Of a DNA stretch of 64,000 nt, positions 11,496 to 24,345 are shown in pieces. The notes below the pieces were generated by a model, which did not search any database, was not told where the DNA came from, and worked only from the letters and a program-made list of their open reading frames with translations. The DNA is from Eustoma russellianum. Lineage: Eukaryota; Streptophyta; Magnoliopsida; Gentianales; Gentianaceae. The stretch lies in NCBI GenBank assembly GCA_036186865.1, contig AP025055.1, positions 8,393,815-8,457,814 on the forward strand. Reading direction: 5' to 3'. The stretch's first letter is position 1. Each line of letters begins with the position of its first letter. Both the position numbers and the translations under genes were made by a program.

Positions 11496-13380
11496 TGTTA
11501 GACCGTGCACCTACAAAAAACACCACTAGAAGGGGTGAATAGTGGTTAGCGGAAATTACACTACAACCTTTAATTAAAAACCCCTTTGAAAACAGAATCT
11601 GAGACTACCTCAGATTCAGAACCTGTTTTTGAAAAATTCAAAAATCCTTGTACACAGCACCAAAAATTATGAAAATTTTCAGAACTTAACGTAAATGTGT
11701 TAACAAGACTCTGCCCAAAAATCAGACAAAAATAGATCGTTTGACCCTTCAAACGAATAAAAAGATTTAGATGGTCAATCTGGACAGGATTAGACAGAAT
11801 GTTGCTGAAATTGAAAAACGAGTTTCTCTTTGAATACTCAACCAAAAAGGTTGATCTTTATATCAAAACACTCCTTAGGATATGTAGTTGATGTTTCCAA
11901 AAGGCCATAACCTTAAACAATTCTTGATTAATACAGAATTTAAGTTTTCTCAAAACTGGTCAGAGTGCAGCCAGATTGGAGCAGTTATCTTGTAAAGACT
12001 GAAAGACTAACTTTTTCTTCCTCAAATTAAGTGATTCTTGTTGCGAATGAAATATAACAGTATGAAGTATAACTCCACCAAAAATTACAAATTTGGAAAG
12101 TGTTTAGCTATTTTTTCAAAACATGAGAATGTGTGTAAAAACTGCAGTAAAAACGGGCAGAAAACCGAAAAGTAGAAACAAGACAAGAACACCAAGAATT
12201 TATCCTAGTTCTGTCAATGTGACCTACTCCAGTCCCAAGGAACACCTTTCCTTGGATTTCCGTATGATATGAATCACCTTACAACAAGAACCAAGCTTGA
12301 TCCTTGGGTTATAGACCAACCCTATTCAAGACTTGGATGAACACATTCTATGCAACACTTAGTTGCAACACCTCTACCACCTACTGATGTAGCCTTATAA
12401 AATTGGCTAATCAATCTTACAAATGAAGCTCAAGAGGCTTGTAGCTCAACAAATACAACAAGAACACCTTTGCTAAAAAGAATGAAACAACAACAACAAG
12501 AAGAAGATGATAGCTATACAAATCAACAAATGCTTTCAAGTGAGCTTCAAGTGTGTTTCATCTTCTTCACCATTGCCTCCTATTTATAGTGTGAATTGAG
12601 CCTTGGAGATAAGAATGCACATGTGTCATCATCTTCATCATCAAGTCCAAGAATATTCACATTATTCGTTGGCCTTATACACTTGGCAACATAAAACAAA
12701 ATAATTGGTCCACCTTGGCATCAACATGTTGGCCGAAAATTACACCTTGGATAGTATTGATTATCCTTTCCCAAATGAAGATAATAAGAGAAGATAATAC
12801 CACCAAAATACCTCAAGTTCTTGGCATGGAAATAGGCATGTGAGAATTGACAAATTCAAACCAAAAATAGCTCCAAGGTCAGCCTAGTAGGTGTTGGCTA
12901 CTTTTTCAAATATTCCAAGTTGGGAATTTTGCCAACTAGCTCCTTTTTAGTTTGTCCACTTGTCACCAACTCATAAAATGAATTACACATCATTTCCATC
13001 TGAATATACACGTTTTTAAGGCTGTATATATACATATCAACTCAGATTTTTGAAGAAGAAATCACCAAATAATAATTGACAAGATTATGTCAACATGTAA
13101 CACCAAAATTCCAACTATTTCTTCCTGTACGTAGTGATCATTTACACACCTTTAACACCTTTGATATCTCTGTATAATGATGATAAATATGTTCCCATAA
13201 CATATATACATTCTCAAGCTAAGGTATCAATCATCGAACATGTACTCTAGGAGAGCAATTTTGAATACTGATCGATACGAATATATACGAAATATGGCTA
13301 GCACGTGTTTACACAAAGATGATTACAAAAGGTGAGCACATGATTTATAGTCTTGAATTAAGGATCTCTATCATGTTCTG
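11496..13380 (-). mobile_element. 5' LTR of the minus-strand copia element, truncated
   Basis: Read on the minus strand this ends in CTAACA before the PBS. It shares landmarks, in the same order, with the LTRs at 21.3-24.3 and 42.9-45.9 kb: the CCCTTCTAGTGGTG block, the region with TTTTCAGAAC runs and the CTACTCCAGTC...GGAACACC...CCTTGG block near 12225-12265. It is a related but different LTR family. Its outer part, which should match the stub at 2017-2099, is absent, so it was cut when joined to Tekay sequence. The right limit (about 13380) is approximate. No genes are seen. Confidence 0.65.
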
Positions 13381-13750
13381 CATATTTAACGAAGAGAAGA
13401 AAATCTTAATATTACATGATCACCATTGTTGACCCTAGAAGCAATATCATCATCAGCACATAAGCATCGAGATTGGAGGTGCTTAAGACATGAGGAGGAT
13501 AATACCTTTAGAGAATAGAGGATAAGTCCTAAAGTAATCTCTAGGAAAGGCGGAACGGGCAGTTGCAAGGGGACTAGATAGATATTTTGTTATGTCTTAC
13601 CTACCAAAGAATAAGGACGGGACATCAAAGACCCGCAAGATTGTCGCAATCTATTCGGGAGAAAATGGAAATCGTGTCACTATGGATTTCATGACTAATG
13701 TGCCAAGGACGAAGAATGGATATGCTACTAGTTGAGTTATAAGTCGATCG
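13381..13750 (+). other. Chimeric junction segment with a misplaced Tekay integrase scrap
   Basis: Between the copia LTR and the Tekay integrase N-terminus lies a segment that includes, at about 13660-13720, codons for VTMDFMTNVPRTKNGYA. This is a second, diverged copy of the VTMDFVTDLPKTKYGNDA block that sits in its proper place at 14035-14090. Here it stands upstream of the zinc-finger start of integrase, the wrong order. I see nothing identifiable in 13381-13620. Confidence 0.5.
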
Positions 13751-15080
13751 TCTGACGGCAGTTTATGGTACCAAGGACGATTATGTGTACCTGAGAACAA
13801 AGAAATTAAAGATGAAGTTTTGATGGAAACTCATAACTCCAGCTTATCTATACATCCTGGAGCTAATAAAATGTATCAAGACCTCATGCAAAAGTTTTGG
13901 TGGCACGGAATGAAGAATCAAATACAAGAATTTGTTGAGCGATGTTTGATCTGCCAAAGAGTAAAAGCCGAACACCAAAGATCTGCTGGATTATTAAAAC
14001 GTTTAGAAGTGTCGGAATGGAAGTGGGACCACGTCACTATGGATTTCGTGACCGACCTACCCAAGACTAAGTATGGAAATGATGCTATATGGGTCGTTGT
14101 GGATCGGTTGACTAAGTCTGCCCACTTTTTGGCTATGACGATTAAGGCATCTATGGAGAAGTTGTCCTCTATATATATTGACCAGATTGTTTGTTTGCAT
14201 GGGGTGCCCATAAGTATTGTATGCGACCATGATCCCCGTTTTACCTCGAGATTCTGGACAGCCTTTCAAAACGCAATGGGCACCGAGATCAGACTGAGTT
14301 CCGCGTTTCATCCTCAAACAGATGGTCAATCAGAAAGAACAATTCAAACCCTTGAGGACATGATTCGCGCTTACGTTCTTGACTTTGGAGGAAGCTGGGA
14401 TAAGAACCTTAAGCTTGTTGAGTTTTCTTACAATAACAGCTTCCACAGATCCATCGGGATGGCACCATATGAAGCGTTGTATGGTCAAAAATCGTCGGTC
14501 CCCACTCTATTGGGACGAGATGGGAGATAATATGTATACGGGACCCGACATTGTTGAGCAAACGCGAGAAAAGGTCAAGATGGTTCAGCAAAGACTAAAA
14601 GCAGCACAAGATAGGACTAAGATATAGGCAGATGAAAGAAGGAGACCTTTAGAGTTTCAAGAAGGAGAGAAAGTTTTTCTAAAGGTTTCTACAACCAAAG
14701 GAGTCAAAAGATTTGGCATCAAAGGAAAGTTGAGCCCAAGATTCGTTGGACCTTATGAGGTACTTGAGAGAGTGGGCGAAGTTGCGTATCGCTTGGCGTT
14801 GCCACCATCTCTTTCTCAGTTGCATGATGTATTCCATGTTTCCCAACTTCGCCGATATGTATATGATCCTGGCCACATCCTTGAAGATCAACAATTAAAG
14901 GTTGAGGAAGATGCATCTTATGAAGAGGAGCCCCAAAGGATCGTTGGTCGGAAAGAGCAAGCAATAAGAAAGAGAACCATACCCATGGTGAAGGTACAAT
15001 GGAAGCATCATTCGGAAGAAGAAGCAACATGGGAAACGGAGGAAGATATGAGGAGCAGATATCCCCACCTTTTTGACTAG
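13751..15080 (+). pseudogene. Tekay integrase and chromodomain
   Basis: This is the C-terminal part of a chromovirus polyprotein. Integrase starts at DGSLWYQGRLCVP and has the zinc finger (ETHNSSLSIHPG, then CLICQRVKAEHQ). It also has the first catalytic Asp in VTMDFVTDLPK, the second in CDHDPRFTSRFW and the Glu in ERTIQTLEDMIRA. A frameshift falls near 14497 and a TAG stop at 14625. The C-terminal domain follows in one frame: LSPRFVGPYEVL, LSQLHDVFHVSQLRRYV, and the chromodomain VKVQWKHHSEEEATWETEED ending RYPHLFD. Chromodomains of this class are thought to guide insertion to heterochromatin. Protease, RT and RNase H are missing, replaced by the copia insertion upstream. Confidence 0.9.
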
Positions 15081-15110
15081 CTTCTGAAGTTTCGAGGACG
15101 ACACTTATGA

Positions 15111-15124
15111 TAAGGGAGCGAGGA
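15111..15124 (+). promoter_or_regulatory. Polypurine tract before the Tekay 3' LTR
   Basis: The run TAAGGGAGCGAGGA directly precedes the LTR start TGTTGTACCCC. It corresponds to the GGGGGAGGA-type tract usual in this lineage and would prime plus-strand synthesis. It sits 30 bp after the chromodomain stop. Confidence 0.7.
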
Positions 15125-18100
15125 TGTTGTACCCCAACAACAATGTACTTGAAACTATGACTAAGTGACATAATGAAAACAATGATTCCTTCAAGTGCAT
15201 GTTATTTAAGTCAACTTAGCATTACTTTACTTAAATACTTTTGAGATGGATATTAAATAATTATATAAAGGGATATCACAAGGTATAGTAATACCTTGTG
15301 AATTTCGGCCAAGAGGCCTTGATCAACCATGGAACAATTTCGTTATATAAGAATGCAAGCATAATTGTTTCTCATAAAAACAAGATTAAAATCATAATTT
15401 TATAAAATAAATAAAATTATAAATTATATAAGAATGGGATAGGATAAATGTGTAAAGACCAAATTACCCCCAAACCATCCAAGATTTCGGCCAAGCAATG
15501 GAGGGATCTAGAATCCTCTCCATTGTTCTATTATTTGAATATCTAAACTAAAATATGAAATTAATTAAAAAAATAAAACAATAAAATGACTACGGCATGC
15601 AAGAAAAGAAATAATAAAGAATAGCATGCATGGAGACAAAAGCTTGTAGCCTACAAGCCTAGGCTTTTCTTTTTCCCCCCATGCCCGCCGGATTCCCCTT
15701 CTCCCTTGCCCCTCTAGATTTTTTTATATTGCAAGAACACCTCACTTTACTCTCATCTTGAATTCCACTCAAGCAAAGCCAAAACCACACTTAAACAAAG
15801 TTCCATCTCCCTCCACATATACATAACTTTCGGCCAATACATTGAAGTTAGGAGGTTCACTTCAACCATCATCTTCAAGCTCAAAGGAGCATCTAGGTAA
15901 GTCTCCTTCCTAAGCATCTTAGGTAAATTTTCTATGTCAAGTAATGAAGCTCACATGATTCCTTCTCATACCCATTAAAACCGTGGCCTTCATGTTCAAT
16001 AGGTGCAAAGCCTTCAACTCTCTTAGGTGGTGCTATCTTGTGATACTTGAAGCTCCATTCAAAGCCCACTTTGGTATGATGTTCTAGCCTCAAATAAATT
16101 CTATTTTCACAATTGAATGAAGACTAACCTTCTTCCTTCCTCTTCTTCAAAACCGTGTGCTTAAGAAGTGAAGGGGGAGAAAGATTTCAACTCATTCCAT
16201 CCAAAATCCTAGCTAAGACAAAAGCTTTAGCTTGAAGAGGCAAGTATACGCTAATCTCTCATGATTTACCTAAAGAATTAGTGGCTTGAATGGTTAGATG
16301 TTTCTAAGATGTGATCTTTAGTTGAATATTTTAAGTTCAAGATTGTATCTTAGTGATTCCTTAAGAACAATGCCTTGCATGTGGTCTATTCTTTCAAAGA
16401 TGGAATCTTTTCTTACATGCAATATGTTTTGAGGCTGTTTTAGGATGAAATAGGGTTCATCTAAGTGAGTCTAGGCAAGATTAACTCTTGGTTGAAACTT
16501 GAGAGGTCCTAGGAAAGCATGCATGTGATGGATGTGAATTTTTATGAGGTTGTTGTAAGGTTGGACTAAAATGACTCTTGAATGTGTTGCATGCTTAAAT
16601 ATATGTTGTAAAAAGTGGTTAAGGTACCATATAAGTTTTGGCCTAAAGGAAGAAAAGGATGGTGAGCCTTGACTTCAAGGAAGAACACTTGTTTTGAGCA
16701 TATATGATACTGGTTTTGTGTACAATCTACAAACTGTTTTGTATGATGCAAAAGTGACTTTACAAAAAGCATGGAATCTGGATATTCATGTTACAAAGGA
16801 GTGTAGGTGGTAACCAATAAGCTATTTCATAAGAACAAGATAAATAGTGGACATTTGACTTGAATGAATGGCAAAACATCAAACCACTAGAACTGGGTAG
16901 AATTGAGCAACGTCTTTAATAGCTTAAAAATGGATCTTGTAGACCTTCAATAAATCTGGTTTTTGGTACAAAGTCAACCTTATGTGTGTGTCAAATATGC
17001 GAGTTGGAATTTTGATAAAATAAGCTACGGATTATTTTTAATAAATTATTTGGTGGAACTGCTCAGGCTGGAAATTCTGAAACTTGGCAGAATTTTATAA
17101 CGTTTTGAGTGGCTTAAAAATGAACCTTGTAGATGTCCAATAAAGCTGATTTTTGATATGGTGACAACCTTAGGTATGAAGTAAATATGAAAGTTAGAAT
17201 TTTGGTAAAATGAGTTATGAATTATTTTTAAGGAATTATTTGGTAAAACTGTTCCAGCTGAAATCACTGGAACAGGGCAGAAATAGGTAACGTGTTGCTT
17301 GGCTCAAAAATGGACCTTAGAAACATGAAAATGGGCTAATTTTCGATACAATTCTAGTTTCACATGTTTATGACATGTGGGAGTTGGAATTTTGGAAAAA
17401 GAAATCATGGTTTTGCCACAAATGAATTTTTAGTAAAATGGGTCAGTCCAGTTTCAGCACATGACCCATTTTAGAAAAATAATTAAATGAGCCCTTTAAG
17501 GTTATTGGTTTGATCTGGAAATTTTATGTGAATCACCTAAGACATTGAGGAGCAAGACCATGTAAATTAATCAGGTTGGTCTTAACGTTTCGGTGGGCAA
17601 TTATGGACATGAAGTTCATGTACTAAAACTGGAAATTGGGCTGAACAGGGGATTAATTTAAAAAGGCCCAATTTTGAAGGATTTAGATATATATATATAT
17701 ATACGGTTTGGGCTTATGAGTGTTAAGCCTTAGGGAGTTTATTATATTTTCCAAGTTGCGGTCCAAATAATTAAGGTTTTAAGGTTTAAAAAGGTTAACT
17801 TAGCCGCCTATGAATACAACGTATGAATTTGGGAATTCTTAGTTCTGAAACCATGCATGTTGACATGTTATACGAAAATTTCACGTCATGACTCGCATTG
17901 CATATCACTACATGTATCATGCATGATCATATGCCATGTGAACCTAATTTTATGAATTTTACTTATGCAAGCAAGTCTTACAAGTAACTATGTTTTTGGT
18001 ATGCATAAAAGTTTTTATGGTCCCATGTTTTAAAGAAAGCTTCATGATTCCTTTGCCGGCCAAGCATGCGACTAACCTGACTCCAGACCAGGGGATAATT

Positions 18101-19040
18101 GGTCTGTTGACATGATATGTTCTGGACCCGTTCAGATCCGGAGTTAATTGATCTGATACATATTTTGGACCCGTTCAGATCCGGGGTTAATTGATCTGAT
18201 ACATGTTCTGGACCCGTTCAGATCCAGGGTTAATTGATCTGATACATGTTCTGGACCCGTCCCAGACCGGGGGTTAATTAGTCTGTTGATATGTTCGGGA
18301 CCCGCTCAGATCTGAGGTTAATTGATCTGACACTCCATTTTTCCGACATGTTATTTTATGGGACCAAAATGATGTTTTTACACGACATGACATCATGCAT
18401 TGAATTTTGCATAAACCATGAGCATGCTGATATGTTGTATGTTACAGTTAATGGATAATAAGACATTATTGGTATAGCACTACCTAGAATTATGCTTAAG
18501 CTATATCGTCAAGCAAATTCAGGGTTAAAGACCATGTATGAATTATTATTTGAGGTTTTCGAGTTATTACATTCATGTTATAATTCTTTATATATTTCAT
18601 GGTAGTTTATTGTATTCTTGCTGGGTGATTTTTATCACTCACACTTTTATTTTTCCCTAGAGCCAGATAATGCTAAGATAGAGTGGATCGAGGATGAGCC
18701 GAGGGTACCATATCCGTAGGCGAGAAAATCTGAAGGGAGCAAAGCTTAAGGACTTTTGTGCTTACTTGATGTTTGTATTATGAATTATACTAAACTCTTT
18801 GGGGTACTGGTGATGTATTTTGTGGACTATTACTTTTGGGAACTTAGTACTTTTGTATTGCATGTTTATTTTGAAAAATTTTAATTCTGCCTAAATTTTA
18901 CTACCATGTTAAATGTTAGCATGGGAGTCCATGACTCATGTTATGGATTTTTGCAAGTTATGCATGACGCTTTGTACTCTCCTTAGTGAATTACGGCGGG
19001 TGCACTGTATTCGGACGAGGTCTAGGTGCGGGGCGCTACA
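15125..19040 (+). mobile_element. Tekay 3' LTR (copy B), complete, 3.9 kb
   Basis: It begins TGTTGTACCCCAACAACAAT right after the polypurine tract and ends GGGGCGCTACA, so it has TG...CA ends. At 3916 bp it is in the long range known for Del/Tekay elements. Its last 2 kb match window positions 1-2016 with clear divergence, which suggests an old insertion. It holds no convincing gene; the short ORFs at 16566-16772 and 17046-17267 are chance. Landmarks are a plant-like TATA stretch at 17685-17703, the 43-bp repeat array and the GCGGGTGCACTGT block close to the end. Confidence 0.88.
18070..18332 (+). repeat. 43-bp tandem repeat array in LTR copy B
   Basis: Units of the TCTGGACCCGTTCAGATCCG type recur at an exact 43-bp spacing (GATACAT at 18155, 18198 and 18241), with one diverged unit near 18262-18300 that reads CCCAGACCGGGGG. 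The position within the LTR matches that in copy A, so the array predates the two copies. Confidence 0.88.
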
Positions 19041-19728
19041 AACATACGTGTGTTTACCTGTGTCACCCTACCTGATATAAACTTAGACTTGTAGCGAACA
19101 GAGAATGATGATACAATGTAGTGATGGGCATAGACGTAGAAAGAGAAATGGACTATGAAGCATATGTAAAAGACTGCACCACTACGTGAGAATAAAGAAA
19201 TATGAATGTTTAACGAATAACTAAATCCTTGATCTTCTTTCTACAGTTTGCTTGTTTTATGTATCATTGTTACTTTATTTTATCTGATAGTACATATTAT
19301 GTTATGCTACTATTCACACTGCATGTTTTGTTCACCATGAATGATCCACATGACAAACCTAGGCAAAAATACTTGCTGAGCAATTTGTTATCACTCATCC
19401 CATCATTTACCCGATCGCAGGGTCAGGAGCAAGTTCAGACACAGGGAGAGATGAGCCAGAGAGAGACCATCAGTGATGGACTTATGGACCTGATTATATA
19501 TTTCCAAGTGTTATTTCAAACGTGAATTTGGATATTTTACTGATGATACTTAAGTTGTATTCGGATCTAGTTACTCTGTTTTATGCATGTCAGTTAAGCC
19601 TGTATGTTTTATATTACTTCCACGATCTTGATTCATGTTGTGCCGACGTGCACATGAATGTTCTTGACGCCTTGTACTTCTTGTAGCAGAGTGTGGCGGG
19701 TGCACCGTGCCATGTTGACTAAAGGAAT
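19041..19728 (+). mobile_element. Chromovirus LTR 3' fragment (another family)
   Basis: The part 19230-19725 resembles the last 450 bp of the solo LTR at 28140-32631 in the same order: GATCCACATGACAAACCTAGG, then TTTGTTATCACTCATCCC, then CGCCTTGTACTTCTTGTAGC and GTGGCGGGTGCACCGTGCC. It stops just short of the expected CGCTACA end, where a copia pol end takes over. The first 200 bp (19041-19230) are unassigned. The 98-residue plus-strand ORF in it is a chance frame. Confidence 0.65.
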
Positions 19729-19801
19729 TCCAGGAGGGAAATTTCAAGAAATTCTTAGCAAGTTAAGTATCAAAGATCCGCTGACTTAACTTGAAGGTGA
19801 G
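19729..19801 (+). pseudogene. Extreme 3' end of a copia pol, with PPT
   Basis: About 60 bp read as KGIPGGKFQEILSKL then SIKDPLT, the type of ending seen after copia RNase H, which would close the polyprotein. It is followed by LEGE and the purine run GAAGGTGAG that abuts the LTR start TGTTAG at 19802. Only this scrap of pol is left. Confidence 0.55.
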
Positions 19802-21303
19802 TGTTAGCAAGATCATAACATAAAAGGAAACAAATCAATATTAGTGGAATAATTGTGTACTTATGATGATAATATTTGATTGATCCTACATTGCTAAATT
19901 AAGACTCTTATTGTACTATTTATACTGGTGATTGTCCAGCCTTCAAAGTAAGAAAATTTTTTTTTCTTCAGTCTAATAGAATCTACATATCTGTTTGCGC
20001 TCCCCAGCTCTGGCTTGGTGTCCTCTAAAATCTCAGAAAGATGCTTCTTCAGCTCTGGAGCAATGCTAGCAGTGATAACACCCGCAACATAGAAAATTGT
20101 AGATGTAGCTCCTGTAAGTGGGGAGTCGCAATTCTGTATCCCAAAGTTGCGGGTAACCTTACCATGACACTTGAGTCGTGGACGACAAAGTAGCACCTCT
20201 CCCTAGAGCTTCAGCTGCCTTTTTCAGCTCAACTGTTGAAATGTGAATGTTATGATGAGCTTTAAAAAGATCTTTAAAAAGATTAAAAAACCATTTTACA
20301 CCTTGCAAATAACAAAAGGTTGAAAACTAACTCGATCTCTACATAGATCTCTCAATAGAGATCAATGTATACATAGATCTCTTAGAAAAAGGACATCAAT
20401 CGATCTACATGTAGCTGTGTAATTTCTGAAGCATATTGTTAGAAATCGGTCTTTCAGGTTGAAGACATTGATCGGTCAATGTATACATAAGTCTCTCAAG
20501 AAGAGACATCGAGCATACGTATGTAAGCAAAGTGCAAAATTGAAACCATTCTGTAAGAAATCGATCTCTCTGCCTGAAAACAACTGTTCATCGATGTGGC
20601 ATTAGTCTCTAAAACAATGAGACATAGCCGTTGCAACAAAATCCAAGGAATATTTAAAGTGTTTTCTCTTTCTATCCAAGTTGATTGTAGACTTTCTTCC
20701 AACATCTACAATGTTTTCTTGGTTATTAAAAATATATCTAGGATTTTCTAGGATGGCTATGGATCATCAAATTCAACTATATGATGATCGAAGACTATTT
20801 GAACATCTTCAAGACAATGTATGGAGTAGAAGACTTTATGGAGGCTGCAAAAATATGGCTCACATCCTCTATGTATGTTAGAAGTGCAAATTAGGTATTT
20901 ACACACTTTATTACTCTTCAAGCTTCATTTCCCATTGTTATAAAAGCTCTCAAAAGTGCAGAAGTACTTAAAGTGTAAGTTCTTGTCGCTTTGTTTTCAT
21001 TGTTGTACTGTGAAGGTGATATTCTTGTATAAGCGAAACTAAACATATTATCTCTTGCTAGTGCTCTAGGCTCATTTGAAAGTATAATTTCACTATTTTT
21101 CTAAAACCTATTTGGTGAAAGTTTTTCGGTAGAACTTTGTTGAATTTGTAAAGGAGCAAGAAGTGTGTCTTGCTTGTAGTTGTTGTAGTTGATGTTGCAA
21201 AAGTTTCTTGTGCAATAAGTTGATGTTGTTGTAGTTGTTGTTGCGTTATGTTTCTAGTGCAAGAGCTATTGTTGTTTTTGTTCTCTTATTCCTATCGAAG
21301 ATG
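19802..21303 (+). mobile_element. Copia LTR, first part (interrupted by a solo LTR)
   Basis: It starts TGTTAG after a polypurine-like run and, after the inserted solo LTR, ends CCTAACA at 24569, giving perfect inverted ends TGTTAG/CTAACA. The net length is about 1.7 kb. The stretch 20960-21300 is closely similar to 48545-48870. It contains a run of GTTGTTGTAGTTG-type repeats (21170-21250) and several ATCGATCT/AGATCTCT repeats (20330-20640). A minus-strand frame at 19894-20196 looks less repetitive than its surroundings and may be a captured fragment; I do not recognise it. Confidence 0.6.
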
Positions 21304-21308
21304 ATAAG

Positions 21309-24300
21309 CGTAGGATCTGCAAGGCACCACTAGAGGGGGGGGGGTTGAATAGTTGGTGCGGAAAGTGTAGTTCTTAAAATTTGTTTAAAACCTACCAACT
21401 CAACTTCTGAAAACAGATTCTTTTTTCAGAACCCGTTTTTAAAACGTTTTTAAAACTAGGTTATAGGTCTCCAAAAATTCTGAAATTTTGACAGAACTTA
21501 GCCTCAGATCTTATGAGGGTCCCTTAAAAATTTCAGATTTAAATTCAACCTTTAACCCGTTCAAAAATCGTTGGTGGTCAGATTGCGCGAATCTGCCAGA
21601 AACGGTAGACTGTTTTGAAAAATTTATTCCTATTTGTTCTTAACTCCAATTGCTCTGAAGTTTTAACCACTAACCCATTATATGTTGTATTTGAATGTGT
21701 TGAAACAGTTTTGAAAAATTATTTTTGGAAGTTAGTTAAATACACTCAAAGTCTCAACCTTTGCAAGCCTGAAAATCAGACTGCACTAGTCTTAGAACTT
21801 TGGATATTTGAATGACTTATACTTATCCAAAAGGGTTAAAACTTGTGCCAAATTAACCCTAAGATGTGTGGCTTTATTTCTGGAAATTTTTTTAATTTTT
21901 GAAAGTCGTTTACTATTTTTACATATGCAAACAAAAAGAGTAAACTGTGTAGAAACAGAATATAAATGCTGAAAGTAAATGACACCGAGAATTTTATACT
22001 GGTTCGGTTATAAACAACCTACTCCAGTCTTTGAGGAACACCTTCCTCGGTTCAAACTAGTCACACACACGAAATACACCTTACCATAGGGTTGATGGAG
22101 TTACACACCAACTCCAACCCTTTACAAACCTTGTACGATGAATACAATTCGCACGAACACCACCACCTAGCAAGATTGAAGATTGATCACACCTTGATCA
22201 GTCTTTTACAAAGATAAAGAGTATGTGGTGGTATAATACAAGCCTATTCAAGAATAAGAATATAAGTACAATAGGCTTTCAAGAAGAAGAAAGAAAGAGA
22301 GTGTAGAAGAAGAGAGGCTAGGCGTTTTTGATCTCAAGATTGTAATGCTTGTTCTTGTCTTTGTTTTGCTCCTCCTTCCTTTTTAACATATTGCAGCCGT
22401 CCCCCCTAGGTCCTTCCCTTATTGAAAATTGTCTTCTAAGTCCTTGGAAGAATGTGTTGCATCATTGTGACATGATCTTGCTTACTGGGCACCTTCTCAT
22501 TGGATGATCATTTAACCTTTGCTTACTTGGCACTTCATGATTGGTTGAATGTTGTCATCATTTGATGACTTGGAAAATCTGAATATTTCACTCAAAACAT
22601 GTGCCAAAATCAACATATAATAATTTCTATAATCCACAAGATTGTCACATAAAGTTAGCAAGATAATTTTCTCACAAAAAGGGGAATAAAATCGGCCATG
22701 ATGAGAATTTAGCATGCTGAAATTTCAACATGTGATACATGGTTATAAAATTCAAAATACTTCCAAATTTTAATTGATTTTTCTTTTAAAATAAATCACC
22801 AATTAATAGCAAATATTCTTATCAAATTAGAAATGAAATTTGGACACTAACATACCCATAAAAACGGCCAAGATGCATTCCACACATGCTGAAAAATTTC
22901 AGCACGTGTGATATTCAAGATATCACACTTTATAGCTTTGTATCTTATTGAAATTACTTTCATTTCTTCTTCCAATTAACCACATAATTCAAGACACCAA
23001 TTATATCCTTTTTAATCCAAAAAATCGGCCAGCTATATCATCCACATGCTGAAATTTTCAGCATGTGTTTCAAATGAGACAAAGTTTGAAACCTTACCAT
23101 TTGTAGCTTCTTTCTTTAAACCATCAACATTGTATGATTGATTCTTGACCAATCAATATGCCAACAAGGCTCCATATATGCTCCATCTCAGCTGTAGGGG
23201 CGTGAATACATGTATATGCATGTGCTGAATTTTATTTTTGCTAACTTTGTAAAATAGTGCACATTTAATAATACACACATGTTATATTCCAATCAGCCCT
23301 TAATTTAATTTTCTAGAACACTTTAAGATGTATGACATATGTAAAAGTGGCTAGATACGTGTCGTATGATGTGCCAAAAATGTTCCATGTATTGTGTACG
23401 TAGAAGACCAAATTTTCGATGTTTATCGATTACCCGATTTTTCTCTAATTAAATTCCAACTTTTTGCACATGTTATATACATTATGTTACACGTAATATA
23501 TATAATATAAACTTTAATTCTCAGCACCTTGGCTGGTCTAAAGTGGCGCCATTAATATGTGACAAAATTAAAATTGGAATCTCCACAATTTGGCCTTAAT
23601 GTGGGGTGATTTGTGTGTGCCAACATGGAATGATTTTATGGCTGGAATTTACATCATAGTCACGAAACGTTTGAGCATTTTTGAAGTGTAGGGGCTGGCC
23701 ATCTATTTATGGCAAGTACGTGACACGTTGGCAAAGTTTCGGTATTCGCCCGATACGACAATTTTTGGTTTAGAGCCTTTTAACGTGTCGTATTTAATTT
23801 GTCATCACCATGACTTATATCGTATGATATAAGACCTGAATATACTCATAAATATGAGTTAAGTATGATGGTGTGACGTTAACGTATGTACGTAATATAA
23901 AACGTGACGGTAGTACGTTTGAATACATGTGTATGTGCCTTTTAAAAAAATCAGAAAATATGTATTTATGTAGGTATATAGGCGTGCATATTAAATGAGG
24001 GGAGGAGGAGGAGACTTTCCTTCCTTAGCCTTGTTGCCTTTGTGCCTTTTCCAAATGTAGCTTCCTTTAATGAACTACTTAGTTTAATTAACTAAGTACT
24101 TCACTTAATGAACTAGTTTAGTTCATTAATGATGGCACCTGAAAATAGTGTAAAAACAACAAATGTTTGCCATATGATGTAAGCTTTAACGCTTCATGGC
24201 TTGTTAGTACGGCAACATTATATATGAACTGAATATGGCAAGTAATAAGCAATATATCATGCACACGTTTATATCATGCACACGTTTTTGTCATGCTCAT

Positions 24301-24345
24301 TTAAATCACATATTTTGAAATCACTCAAACCCCTTTTTCTCTACA
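21309..24345 (-). mobile_element. Solo Sirevirus-type LTR with target-site duplication
   Basis: Minus-strand copy of the LTR at 42923-45936: it begins (minus) TGTAGAGAAAAAGG at 24345 and ends GCAGATCCTACG at 21309, where the last base differs from the expected A. The length of 3037 bp agrees with 3014 bp for the other copy. The five bases on both sides are ATAAG (21304-21308 and 24346-24350), the 5-bp duplication expected for copia insertion. With no internal region, it is a product of recombination between the two LTRs of a full element. Clusters of palindromes occur at 22713, 22881 and 23043. Short ORFs inside are not genes. Confidence 0.92.

Noticed and set aside
14719..15171. Minus-strand 150-residue ORF
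   Set aside because: It is a shadow of the chromodomain region on the plus strand.
16566..17267. Minus-strand ORFs in the Tekay LTR
   Set aside because: They are inside an LTR defined by its ends and by a second copy, with no recognised domain.
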